DNA of 64,000 bases from Sphingomonas tagetis (lineage in GTDB: Bacteria > Pseudomonadota > Alphaproteobacteria > Sphingomonadales > Sphingomonadaceae). The stretch spans positions 1 to 64,000 of the forward strand of contig NZ_JAMLDX010000022.1 of assembly GCF_024211275.1 (NCBI RefSeq), in the 5' to 3' direction. Shown here in pieces: positions 43,137-51,186 of the stretch. Under the pieces are notes generated by a model. It made no database searches. It was not told the DNA's origin and saw only the letters and a list, made by a program, of their open reading frames with translations. The position numbers and the translations under genes are program-made. Numbering within the stretch: position 1 is the first letter of the stretch; the number at the start of each line of letters is the position of its first letter.

Positions 43137-44441
43137 ATGCAGAGCCGGCAGATAGACGTAGCAGTGGCGCCCCAGGACGATGCGCATATGAGCCCGCAAG
43201 CGGCCTACTGGGCTCTGTTCGTGCTGACGGCAGTCTATGCGCTCAACATTGCCGACCGGTACATCCTCTCGACGCTGATCGAACCGATACGGCATGAGTT
43301 CCAGTTGTCCGACAGCGCCCTGGGGCTCGTAACCGGGGTGGGACTGGCCATCTTCTACGTCACGGCCGGAATCCCGCTGGGGGTGCTGGCTGACAAGGTC
43401 AATCGCCGTCGGATGATCCTGGCAGCGCTTACGGCCTGGTCGGTCATGACGGCACTCTGCGGAATGGCGCAGAATTTCTGGCATCTCTTGATCGCCCGCA
43501 CCGGCGTCGGCGTCGGCGAAGCGGGCGGCACGCCGCCTTCGCAATCGCTGATGGCGGACTATTTTCCGCCCGAACGTCGCGCACTGGCCGCCTCGCTGTT
43601 CTCGCTGGGCGTGCCTATCGGATCGGCGGTAGGCGGCATTGTCGCAGCCAGCGTGGCTGAGGTTCATGGCTGGCGGTCAGCGTTGCTTGTCGCAGCTGCC
43701 ATGAGCATCCCGGTGGTGCTGCTGGTTCTTACACTCAAGGAGCCGCGTCGCGGCCGATTCGATCCGCAGCCGACGACGGGAGACGCGCCGACTGGGGTGG
43801 GGCTCCGGACGACATTGCGGTTCATCCTGGGCAACAACGCTGTGTTTCATGTCATCGCCGGGGCGACCGTGGCGACATTTTCCGGCATGGGATTGGTCTG
43901 GTGGAGTCCGGCCTTCCTCGCGCGCTCTCACGGGATGAGCGTAGGGGACGCGGGCGTTCAGATCGGCCTGATGAACGGCATCGGCGGAACCATCGCCATG
44001 CTGGCGAGCGCGGCCTTTATGATCGTGCTGGCTCGACGTCCCACTGCGGCGCTCGCGACCTTCCTGGCAGTCATCACCGGTATGATCACGATCCCCGCCG
44101 TGACGGCGCATGCCGTGTCGGACAGGCAGATCGCGCTGATTAATCTCTGGCTGCTGATCGCACTTGCAAACATCTATATCGGGCCGACGCTCGCGCTGTT
44201 GAACAATCTGTTCCCGCCGACGATGCGCGCGACCGCGGTAGCGATCGTATTGTTCACCGCCAACATCGCCAATCTTGTGATCGCGCCGCAAGGCATAGGC
44301 TTTCTCTCCGATCGCTTGCGTCCACTGCTAGCCGATCCCGAGTCCTCGCTGCGATACGCGCTCTTGGCATGTGCGTTCACCGGAATATGGGGAGCAATTC
44401 ATTTCATGTTGGCTGCACGCGCGCTTCGAGAGCGGGGCTAA
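43137..44441 (+). CDS. MFS transporter 3 (spinster-like subgroup)
   Basis: The 434-residue protein starts at ATG 43137 with GAGGGGG just upstream. It has about 12 spans; IADRYILSTLIEPIRHEF and GVGLAIFYVTAGIPLGVLADK in the first two spans match transporter 1, of which it is a paralogue. The motif R-R-R-M-I-L follows span 2. It lies after transporter 2 and before the second TonB receptor, which has its own promoter. The longer open frame reaching back to 41832 overlaps transporter 2 in another frame and is rejected. Confidence 0.87.
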   Translation: MQSRQIDVAVAPQDDAHMSPQAAYWALFVLTAVYALNIADRYILSTLIEPIRHEFQLSDSALGLVTGVGLAIFYVTAGIPLGVLADKVNRRRMILAALTAWSVMTALCGMAQNFWHLLIARTGVGVGEAGGTPPSQSLMADYFPPERRALAASLFSLGVPIGSAVGGIVAASVAEVHGWRSALLVAAAMSIPVVLLVLTLKEPRRGRFDPQPTTGDAPTGVGLRTTLRFILGNNAVFHVIAGATVATFSGMGLVWWSPAFLARSHGMSVGDAGVQIGLMNGIGGTIAMLASAAFMIVLARRPTAALATFLAVITGMITIPAVTAHAVSDRQIALINLWLLIALANIYIGPTLALLNNLFPPTMRATAVAIVLFTANIANLVIAPQGIGFLSDRLRPLLADPESSLRYALLACAFTGIWGAIHFMLAARALRERG

Positions 44442-44486
44442 GTCGCGCGGTGCAGGCGCGGTTATCGACAAATTTCGAGTATTGCA

Positions 44487-44500
44487 ATACATATCTGTCT
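44487..44500. promoter_or_regulatory. Operator ATACATATCTGTCT upstream of TonB receptor 2
   Basis: Identical in all 14 bases to the site at 31252-31265 before receptor 1, and again fused to TTGACA (44500-44505). Confidence 0.7.
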
Positions 44501-44505
44501 TGACA

Positions 44506-44519
44506 ATACAGTAGTGTAT
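44506..44519. promoter_or_regulatory. Operator ATACAGTAGTGTAT downstream of the -35 box, TonB receptor 2
   Basis: A perfect match to the consensus, 19 bases from the previous site, exactly the spacing seen before receptor 1. The downstream bases CGTAGCGT are also shared with receptor 1, marking a duplicated promoter. Confidence 0.75.
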
Positions 44520-44593
44520 CGTAGCGTTGCTCATCTGAGGGCGCGATGCTCGTCATTCCAGGCAGCATTGCTTCCTCGGGGAGGGAGCGAGAC

Positions 44594-46873
44594 ATGCAGA
44601 GCATTTTCAAGGTTGCGGTGATGGCGTCCACGGCGCCAATCATGACCCTGTCGTCGGGCGCGTTCGCGCAGGAAAGCGCGCCAAGCCGCATTCCGGCCGA
44701 TGAGGAGATCGTCGTGACCGCGCAAAAACGCGAGCAGCGGCTGCTCGACGTGCCGGTCGCCGTCAGTGCCGTTGCCGCAGAAGATCTGATCGACCAGAAC
44801 CTCGTGTCGATCCGCGATTTTTACACGCGCGTCCCGGGCATCCAGTTGTCAGGCAATACCACTCAGGACATTTCGCTGCGCGGGATCAACGCGGGTGGGG
44901 GCACCAATCCGACCGTTGCGATCCTGATCGACGACGTGCAGTTCGGGTCGTCCACCTACCTTGGGCGCCCGCCAATTCCGGACCTGGACCCAGCAACCCT
45001 CCAGCGGGTCGAAGTGCTTCGAGGTCCGCAGGGAACCTTGTACGGCGCCTCGAGCCTCGGCGGCCTGATCAAATATGTGACGCGCGATCCAAGCTCGACC
45101 GAATGGTCGGGCCGTGCGGAGATCGGCGTTAGTTCGGTCGCCGATGGCGGTGAGGGTTGGTCGGCGCGGGGCGCGCTGAACGTCCCGATCCTCGCTGATC
45201 GCATTGGCGCCAGCATCAGTGCCTACTATCGCGACGACCCACGCTATATCGACAGCATCACGCCGGCGGGTACGACTGTGCCCGACGCCAATCGTAACGT
45301 CGTTTGGGGCGGCCGTGCCGCAGTGACTATCAGCCCCGTGGAATCGCTGACGCTGACGGGGTCGGCGCTGATCCAGCGCCGTGAATATGCTGGCTCGGCA
45401 GCGGTGGCGGTCTGCGCCGGATGCAGCGTCGCGGTCGGCAGCAGCACACCCGTCGTGTTCGACCCACGCACGGTGCCCAACGTTCGCACGGTGCGTTCCG
45501 CGGTCGTTCCGGGCACGGACAAGCAGGAACTTTACACCGCGCGCGCCACGCTCGACCTCGGCGATATCGACCTGGTTTCAATCAGTGCCTGGGGTCACAG
45601 CGAGCAGTTGAACACGACTGACTCGACATCGCGATTTGGACCGCCCCTGCTGGAAAATCCAGCGTTCGGCTCGCCCTATCCGGCGGGCGGCACGTATCTG
45701 TTCGGTCAGCCAATCGTCACTTACAAGTTCACGCAGGAACTGCGGCTTCAAGGCGTGAGCGCATTTGCCGATTATCTGGTTGGTGCCTTCTACACCAACG
45801 AGCGTTCGCTGATCCAGCAGACGATCGATCGCACGGGTGCAGCACCCAATGTGCGCATCTATGACGGCAACAACGCTTCGACCTATGGGGAGAAGGCGGT
45901 ATTCGGCGATGTCACGCTACATCTTGGCGAGAAATTCGACCTGCAATTGGGGGGACGTTACGCTGCGAACGAGCAGACCTATCGTGTGAGCAGCACCATC
46001 GCAGCACCGGCGCAGCCAATTTTCGGTCCTGGCGAGGACCGGCTCTTCACTTCAAAGGAGGATGCAATCACCTGGCTGGTCACGCCGACCTTCCGTCTGG
46101 CACCTGACATGATGCTGTTCGCGCGCGTCGCATCAGGCTATCGTCCAGGCGGGCCGAACACGCAAACGCCGGGCGCATTGCCGACATTCGGCGCCGATAC
46201 AGTGATCAACTATGAACTCGGGTTCAAAGGGCAGTTCGCCGACCACCGCGTGACAATCGACGCATCGGTGTTCCAGATCGACTGGAAGGACATTCAGCTC
46301 CAGAACACGGCCTTGCCCTCACAGTTCGTGTTCTTCGTAAACGGCAAGAAGGCGCGCAGTCGTGGCATCGAGTTCACTGGCAGCGTTCGGCCGTGGGAAG
46401 GCATGACGATTGATGCCAACGCGACGTTGCTGGATGCCGCGCTCACACAGACGCTGGATCGAACCACGACGACGGCACCGATTGTCCAGCGCCTGAGGGG
46501 CACGGACGGCGATCGGCTGCCCTATTCGGCAAAGTTCACCGGCAATATCGGTGCCCAACAGAGTTTCGCAATCGGTGCGGACGCCGAGGGGTCGCTGGGC
46601 TTCAACGTCAACCATGTCGGGGACCGCTACGCCTTGTTCAATCAGGACGCTGCCACGGCCCGCATCCCACGTGTGCGCATCCCCGCCTACACGACGGTCG
46701 ATCTTCGAGCGAGCCTGACCTTGAGCAAGATGTGGAAGCTGAATGCCTTTGTTCAGAACCTGTTCGATCAAGCCGGGATTACCAGCGTCGATACGCGCAA
46801 CGGGACTCAGCTGCCGCTGGCGGTGTTCAGCCGCCCGCGCACGATCGGCCTGAATGCGAGCGTTACGTTCTGA
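44594..46873 (+). CDS. TonB-dependent outer-membrane receptor 2
   Basis: The protein has 759 residues from ATG 44594, preceded by GGGAGCGAGAC; an ATG at 44546 is less likely. The signal peptide ends GAFAQ near residue 25. The TonB-box-like DEEIVVTAQKR, plug domain with LRGPQGTLYGASSLGG, and a barrel ending ASVTF follow. It is a close paralogue of receptor 1, alike across the plug and in barrel blocks such as FARVASGYRPGGPNTQ. It ends at a strong terminator. Having both under the same operator design suggests uptake of related substrates. Confidence 0.93.
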   Translation: MQSIFKVAVMASTAPIMTLSSGAFAQESAPSRIPADEEIVVTAQKREQRLLDVPVAVSAVAAEDLIDQNLVSIRDFYTRVPGIQLSGNTTQDISLRGINAGGGTNPTVAILIDDVQFGSSTYLGRPPIPDLDPATLQRVEVLRGPQGTLYGASSLGGLIKYVTRDPSSTEWSGRAEIGVSSVADGGEGWSARGALNVPILADRIGASISAYYRDDPRYIDSITPAGTTVPDANRNVVWGGRAAVTISPVESLTLTGSALIQRREYAGSAAVAVCAGCSVAVGSSTPVVFDPRTVPNVRTVRSAVVPGTDKQELYTARATLDLGDIDLVSISAWGHSEQLNTTDSTSRFGPPLLENPAFGSPYPAGGTYLFGQPIVTYKFTQELRLQGVSAFADYLVGAFYTNERSLIQQTIDRTGAAPNVRIYDGNNASTYGEKAVFGDVTLHLGEKFDLQLGGRYAANEQTYRVSSTIAAPAQPIFGPGEDRLFTSKEDAITWLVTPTFRLAPDMMLFARVASGYRPGGPNTQTPGALPTFGADTVINYELGFKGQFADHRVTIDASVFQIDWKDIQLQNTALPSQFVFFVNGKKARSRGIEFTGSVRPWEGMTIDANATLLDAALTQTLDRTTTTAPIVQRLRGTDGDRLPYSAKFTGNIGAQQSFAIGADAEGSLGFNVNHVGDRYALFNQDAATARIPRVRIPAYTTVDLRASLTLSKMWKLNAFVQNLFDQAGITSVDTRNGTQLPLAVFSRPRTIGLNASVTF

Positions 46874-46934
46874 ACGAAGCTGATCGAAGAGACGCACCCT
46901 GAGGTCCGTTCTCCAGGCGCCTGATTCGAACGCA

Positions 46935-46969
46935 AACGGCCACGATCTACCGATCGTGGCCGTTCTTTT
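46935..46969 (+). terminator. Rho-independent terminator after TonB receptor 2
   Basis: AACGGCCACGATC (46935-46947) pairs with its complement (46952-46964) over a four-base loop, followed by CTTTT. It lies between the convergent receptor and cupin genes and may serve both. Confidence 0.85.
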
Positions 46970-46983
46970 GGGGCGGCGTCATG

Positions 46984-47550
46984 CTATCGCTCGCTGTGCG
47001 CCGCTTTCATGCGCGCCGATGGCTGTTCAGTGCCGCGCCGGATGAAGGTCAGGAACACGCGCAGATGCTCGGTCGCATGCGTGTTCTCGATGCCATGCGA
47101 GACCTCAAGCGGCGTGTGGACATGATCGCCCTTAACAACCGGCACTTGCTCACCGTCGATCTCCATACGGCCCTGACCGCTGATGATGTAATAATATTCG
47201 TCGAACGAGCCTTCCTTGTTGCGGTCGTCGAGATAATGCGTGTGCGTGCCCTCGCTGGCCCCGGGCGGCAAGTCGTAGATGATGAAATGGGCAGGCGCTG
47301 GCGCGCCGTCGAAGCCAAAGAACCTGATCTTGCTTGTGCCAGAGCCATCGTGCAGGCCCACGATCTCGCGCATGCCGTCCGCTTCCGACATCTTGGCATA
47401 GGTCGGCTTTCTGGACACGGTCGGCACTCCCTTGTCGAGCAGGCGCTGAGCAGCCGACGCCTGCTGGCTCGCCATCGCGAAGCACGTGCCGGCGGCAACG
47501 AGCGCGCTCCGCCGGGTAAGCGGCGCCAACGCGCCTGGCTGATCGGTCAT
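46984..47550 (-). CDS. Exported single-cupin-domain protein
   Basis: The 188-residue protein starts at ATG 47550 with CGGAGT upstream. A twin-arginine-like start (LTRRSALVAAGTCFAMASQQASA, residues 11-33) suggests export as a folded, perhaps metal-bound protein. The cupin domain shows motif 1 with histidines in GASEGTHTHYLDD, a tyrosine-rich strand FDEYYYIISGQGRMEIDGE, and motif 2 in DHVHTPLEVSHGIENT. The metal ligands H, H, E and H appear to be present. It lies 43 bases after the S10 peptidase gene on the same strand and is likely co-transcribed. The reaction is unknown. Confidence 0.82.
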   Translation of the reverse strand: MTDQPGALAPLTRRSALVAAGTCFAMASQQASAAQRLLDKGVPTVSRKPTYAKMSEADGMREIVGLHDGSGTSKIRFFGFDGAPAPAHFIIYDLPPGASEGTHTHYLDDRNKEGSFDEYYYIISGQGRMEIDGEQVPVVKGDHVHTPLEVSHGIENTHATEHLRVFLTFIRRGTEQPSARMKAAHSER

Positions 47551-47593
47551 CAATATCGGACTCCGTCGCGAATTGTCGGTGTCGCCATCGCGT

Positions 47594-49171
47594 TCAGCAG
47601 CAAAGGAGGCGCGGCGCATCCACCGGAATGGCGGTGCTGGATGGCGCGCGGCCGGCCACGAACGACCGTACGTCGTTCGCGAAAGCCTTCAGTCCGGCAG
47701 GCGATGAATACAGAGCATGCCCGCCGGGATAATAGGTAAGGACGACCTGCTCGCGAGGTGCATCCATCTGCGCGAAGAGAGATTGCGCGCTTCCGACGGA
47801 ACTCGTCGTGTCGTATACGCCCATGGGCACCATGACGCGCAGCTTCGGTTGCGCACGCAGCTGCTGCGACAAGACGAGGTCAAGCCCCGGCGCCGGCGGC
47901 TGGATGTAGGTCCAGGTATCTTCATAGCCATAGGGATCAGGCACGATGGTACGATAGCTGGGCAGCCCTGTCGCGCGCAGTTCGCCGGTGGCGTAACGCT
48001 CCATCGTGGCGGTAAGGCCTGCCAGTATCGCGTCCCAGTCTCGCTCACGATCGATCCGCTTCTCGTTTGCGGGCTCGGTGTCCCGGCCGTCGAACTGGTC
48101 AAGCGCCTTGCCCTCTGCGCGGAGCAACTCGGCGCGGACATTCGGCGCACGTAGGCCGTTGCCAAGATAGTAGCTGGCCGGGATGCCCGTCAATTCGGCC
48201 AGTCGCGAGGCGATTCGCTGGCGGGCGAGATCGTCCAGCCTGTTGCCCAGCAGCATCGCCTCGGCATATTCGGTACGAGTGAATTTCGCGGCGCGTTCGA
48301 TTGCCTGCGCCAGCGTCTGGGACTTGTTGTCGATCTTGCCATGATACCAGGCGAGCCCGGCGGCATCCTGGATCCGGCCATGATTGCGCAGCGGGTCGGG
48401 GAGGCGGGGGATGACCCCGGCCCCGGATGGACCGTTATAGTTGAGCGCTTGGGAGATCAGGATCAGGCCGGCGAGGTTGACCGGCGTGTCGGCCCTGGCC
48501 AAGTCGCGTGCGAGCGCAACGGCGCGATGCCCGCCATAGCTTTCGCCGGCGATATAGACCGGCGAGTTAAGCCGCCGATGCGTAGTCAACCAATGCAGGA
48601 TGAATTGCCCTACGGCGTAGGAGTCGCCATCCACGGATCGGAACAGCTTGGGATCAGTGCCAGGCAGGGGTCTCCCGAACCCCGTTTCAGGCGGGTCGAT
48701 GATGACTATATCGGTGGCGTCAAGCGGCGAGTCCGGATTGTCGATCAGCGGAACGCTCACATCGGCAAGCGCGGAGGTATCGAACCGGGCCATGCGCTTG
48801 GGTCCGAAAGCGCCGAACATGAGCATGTTCGACGCGCCACCCGGGCCCCCATTGAATACGAAGGTGACTGGACGTTGCGCGTCCTCTCTCGACTTGGCGA
48901 TGAAGGATGTCGTGAACATCGAAGATGCCGGGACGCCACTCGGGTCCGCCAGGATCGTTTCCGCGAGAATCGCTTGGTAGCGAACGATCTCACCGTTGAA
49001 CCGGCCGACCCGCTCACGAACAAAACGCCTGCCAGACTTGGCCGAATTGGTGATTGGGAGCCAGGTCGACTTGGCTGGTGCCTGTGCTGCCGGAGCAGTT
49101 TGCCCGATCGCGTCGCCAGCGGGTGCGCCAGCCAGCAATAGTATCGGCAAAATGTTTGCAAGTCGCTTCAC
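47594..49171 (-). CDS. Serine carboxypeptidase-like peptidase (S10), copy 3
   Basis: The 525-residue protein has a signal peptide (ANILPILLLAGAPAGDAIG, residues 5-23) and the full S10 set: oxyanion motif FNGGPGGASNMLMFG, nucleophile GESYGGHRA, aspartate in MGVYDTTS and histidine in YPGGHALYSS. It differs from the two copies at 11.7-14.9 kb but has the same layout. It is divergent from TetR regulator 2 with a perfect operator in the gap at 49250, and the cupin gene follows it. It likely trims peptides in the periplasm. Confidence 0.9.
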   Translation of the reverse strand: MKRLANILPILLLAGAPAGDAIGQTAPAAQAPAKSTWLPITNSAKSGRRFVRERVGRFNGEIVRYQAILAETILADPSGVPASSMFTTSFIAKSREDAQRPVTFVFNGGPGGASNMLMFGAFGPKRMARFDTSALADVSVPLIDNPDSPLDATDIVIIDPPETGFGRPLPGTDPKLFRSVDGDSYAVGQFILHWLTTHRRLNSPVYIAGESYGGHRAVALARDLARADTPVNLAGLILISQALNYNGPSGAGVIPRLPDPLRNHGRIQDAAGLAWYHGKIDNKSQTLAQAIERAAKFTRTEYAEAMLLGNRLDDLARQRIASRLAELTGIPASYYLGNGLRAPNVRAELLRAEGKALDQFDGRDTEPANEKRIDRERDWDAILAGLTATMERYATGELRATGLPSYRTIVPDPYGYEDTWTYIQPPAPGLDLVLSQQLRAQPKLRVMVPMGVYDTTSSVGSAQSLFAQMDAPREQVVLTYYPGGHALYSSPAGLKAFANDVRSFVAGRAPSSTAIPVDAPRLLCC

Positions 49172-49249
49172 GTGACACTCCTTGGACCTGTTGGAGGCGG
49201 GCTGGCGGCCATACCTCCGCTGCCCCGCTGCGCGGATCGGACACTTTGA

Positions 49250-49263
49250 ATACAGCAGTGTAT
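49250..49263. promoter_or_regulatory. Operator ATACAGCAGTGTAT between S10 copy 3 and TetR 2
   Basis: A perfect match to the consensus, 79 bases before the S10 start and 126 before the TetR start. It would let the regulator control both the peptidase and itself. Confidence 0.75.
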
Positions 49264-49388
49264 CTCACCTTCCAATGGGCGCAAGGGGTGCTATAACTCA
49301 ATGCCGAGCGCCGGGCGGGCCGCAGACGTTGAATCGTGGGGCAGGCCATGCAAGATGGCGTCGCCGACCCAATTGATGAGGATGGGAT

Positions 49389-50018
49389 TTGCCGAACGCC
49401 GCTGAACGAGTTGATTCCGGCAGCGATATGCTGGCCGAGCGGGATGCCGAAACGCTGTCGACCCGCGACTGGATCAATGCCGCGAAAGCATTGCTGATAC
49501 GCGAAGGCATCGACGCGGTGAAAGTGGATCGCATCGCCCGGATGTGCGGTGTGACGCGCGGCGGCTTCTACTGGCGGTTCCGCAATCGAGCGGAACTGCT
49601 CGACGAACTGCTCAACGAGTGGGTGCAGACCAACACGACCCCGTTGCTGGATGCGCTGAACAGCACCGGCACGCCAGCCGAGCGGTTCGAACGCGTCGCG
49701 TCGCTGTGGCTCGAAGAAACGCAGTTCGACCCTCGCTTCGACACGGCTGTGCGGGGCTGGGCGGTACATGATGCACGCGCCGCCGATGTGGTACGCCGGA
49801 TAGACCAGCAGCGCGTGGACGCGTTTGTGGCGTTGTTCCTTGATGCCGGCTACGATCCGACCATCGCTCTCGTTCGTGCACGCACGACCTATTTTTTGCA
49901 GGTCGGCTATTATGCCCTGGCACTGGACGAGACTCGCGAGGCACGTCGCAAGCTGCGGAGAGCCTATAGCTATGTGCTCACTGGCTTTGCCGAATTCGCC
50001 GATCCCGAAGGCGACTAA
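49389..50018 (+). CDS. TetR/AcrR-family regulator 2
   Basis: The protein has 209 residues from a TTG at 49389 with GAGGATGGG upstream; an ATG at 49428 with a weaker site is the alternative. The helix-turn-helix reads VDRIARMCGVTRGGFYWRFRNRAELLDELL (about residues 44-73), close to that of regulator 1. The C-terminal part shares the RARTTYFLQVGYYALALDE pattern with regulator 1. The two are clear paralogues with near-identical recognition helices, so they may bind the same palindromes. It is flanked by S10 copy 3 and the M19 dipeptidase. Confidence 0.87.
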   Translation: MPNAAERVDSGSDMLAERDAETLSTRDWINAAKALLIREGIDAVKVDRIARMCGVTRGGFYWRFRNRAELLDELLNEWVQTNTTPLLDALNSTGTPAERFERVASLWLEETQFDPRFDTAVRGWAVHDARAADVVRRIDQQRVDAFVALFLDAGYDPTIALVRARTTYFLQVGYYALALDETREARRKLRRAYSYVLTGFAEFADPEGD

Positions 50019-50024
50019 GAACGA

Positions 50025-51026
50025 TCAGCGCCAGCAAGCCTGCGCCACGCGCAGGAAATTGCCGCCCAACACGCCTCGGACAACGGAATCGTCATATCCC
50101 CGGAGCAGCATCTCTTCGATCAGGTCGGCAAGCTGCGCCGGCGACACGAACTCTGGGTGGAAGTCGAAATAGCCCTGATCCGCCGGCCAGAATTGCGGAT
50201 TGTTCGCCACGAGCTCGCCGAGGTCACCCGCATCGACCGGAAAGCCATAGTCGAGGCCGAGACCGACATGATCAGGGCCGGCGAGGTCGATCAGGTAATC
50301 GATGTGATCGGCGAACCGCTTGATGTCAGGTCCCTCGCTGCCAATGAACAGCGTCACCCCGACCGCGCCAATGACGCCGCCAGTTGCCGCGCACGCAAGG
50401 ATCTGCTCGTCCACTATGTTGCGCTGGTGATCATGAACCGCGCGAGGATTTGAGTGGGAGAAGATCACGGGCGCGCTGCTTCGCGCCATCGCTTCCATGC
50501 TGGTACGATAACTGCAGTGGCTGACGTCGACCGTGATGCCGACGCGGTTCATCTCGTCGATCACAGCCAATCCGAACGGAGTGAGGCCAGTATCATCGGC
50601 ATGGCAGCCGCCACCCGCGGCGTTGTCGCGGTTATACGCGAACAGCATTTGCCGAACGCCCAGCGCATGATAGAATTCGACCATTTCGATACGGCCGTCC
50701 AGTGCGGCCATGCCTTCGAGATCGAAGGCGACCGCCATGCGACCGGTTTCGCGCGCCAAGGCCAAGTCCTCCACGCGACCGACGAGCAGATATTCGTCCT
50801 CGTGTCGACGCAACCAGTGGCGAAACGACGCGATCGTCGCCACCGTGTCCTGCCACGGCATCAGGTCGAATCCGATATTGACAGATAGGAAATCGACACC
50901 GGCGTTGCGCCAGATCGACAGGTTGGCAAGATCGGCGCGCGGATCAGGCATGAACCCGGAATGCGTGTCCCACACGAACGACGTGCGCAGCAGTTCCGGC
51001 ACGATCAGGCTGGTTTGGGCGTTCAC
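50025..51026 (-). CDS. M19 membrane-dipeptidase-type peptidase
   Basis: The 333-residue protein belongs to the M19 renal-dipeptidase family of zinc enzymes that split dipeptides, including some with D- or N-modified C-terminal residues. Motifs include WDTHSGF (metal-binding D and H in D-x-H), FDLEGMAALDG (metal-bridging E), VDVSHCSYRT and FSHSNPRAVHDHQRN (metal histidines) and GLDYGF. GTG at 51026 follows GAGGAGAG; the longer frame is not supported. No signal peptide is visible. An operator lies 26 bases upstream. It is divergent from the decayed S10 gene. Confidence 0.9.
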   Translation of the reverse strand: MNAQTSLIVPELLRTSFVWDTHSGFMPDPRADLANLSIWRNAGVDFLSVNIGFDLMPWQDTVATIASFRHWLRRHEDEYLLVGRVEDLALARETGRMAVAFDLEGMAALDGRIEMVEFYHALGVRQMLFAYNRDNAAGGGCHADDTGLTPFGLAVIDEMNRVGITVDVSHCSYRTSMEAMARSSAPVIFSHSNPRAVHDHQRNIVDEQILACAATGGVIGAVGVTLFIGSEGPDIKRFADHIDYLIDLAGPDHVGLGLDYGFPVDAGDLGELVANNPQFWPADQGYFDFHPEFVSPAQLADLIEEMLLRGYDDSVVRGVLGGNFLRVAQACWR

Positions 51027-51051
51027 GAATGCTCTCCTCGGTGCAGCGAGG

Positions 51052-51065
51052 ATACACACATGTCT
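51052..51065. promoter_or_regulatory. Operator ATACACACATGTCT upstream of the M19 dipeptidase
   Basis: One mismatch from the consensus (TGTCT), again followed by TTGACG on the plus strand as at the receptor promoters. It lies between the dipeptidase and the decayed S10 gene. Confidence 0.65.
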
Positions 51066-51186
51066 TGACGTGCCAACAGGAAACTTGCCTGAATGGCGGC
51101 AAGCTGGGCGTGGACGCTGACGGCACGCGCGAGGCGCCCGACACATCAACGTAATTAGCCCATTGCCCTGCTTCGGGGCTGCGTGA

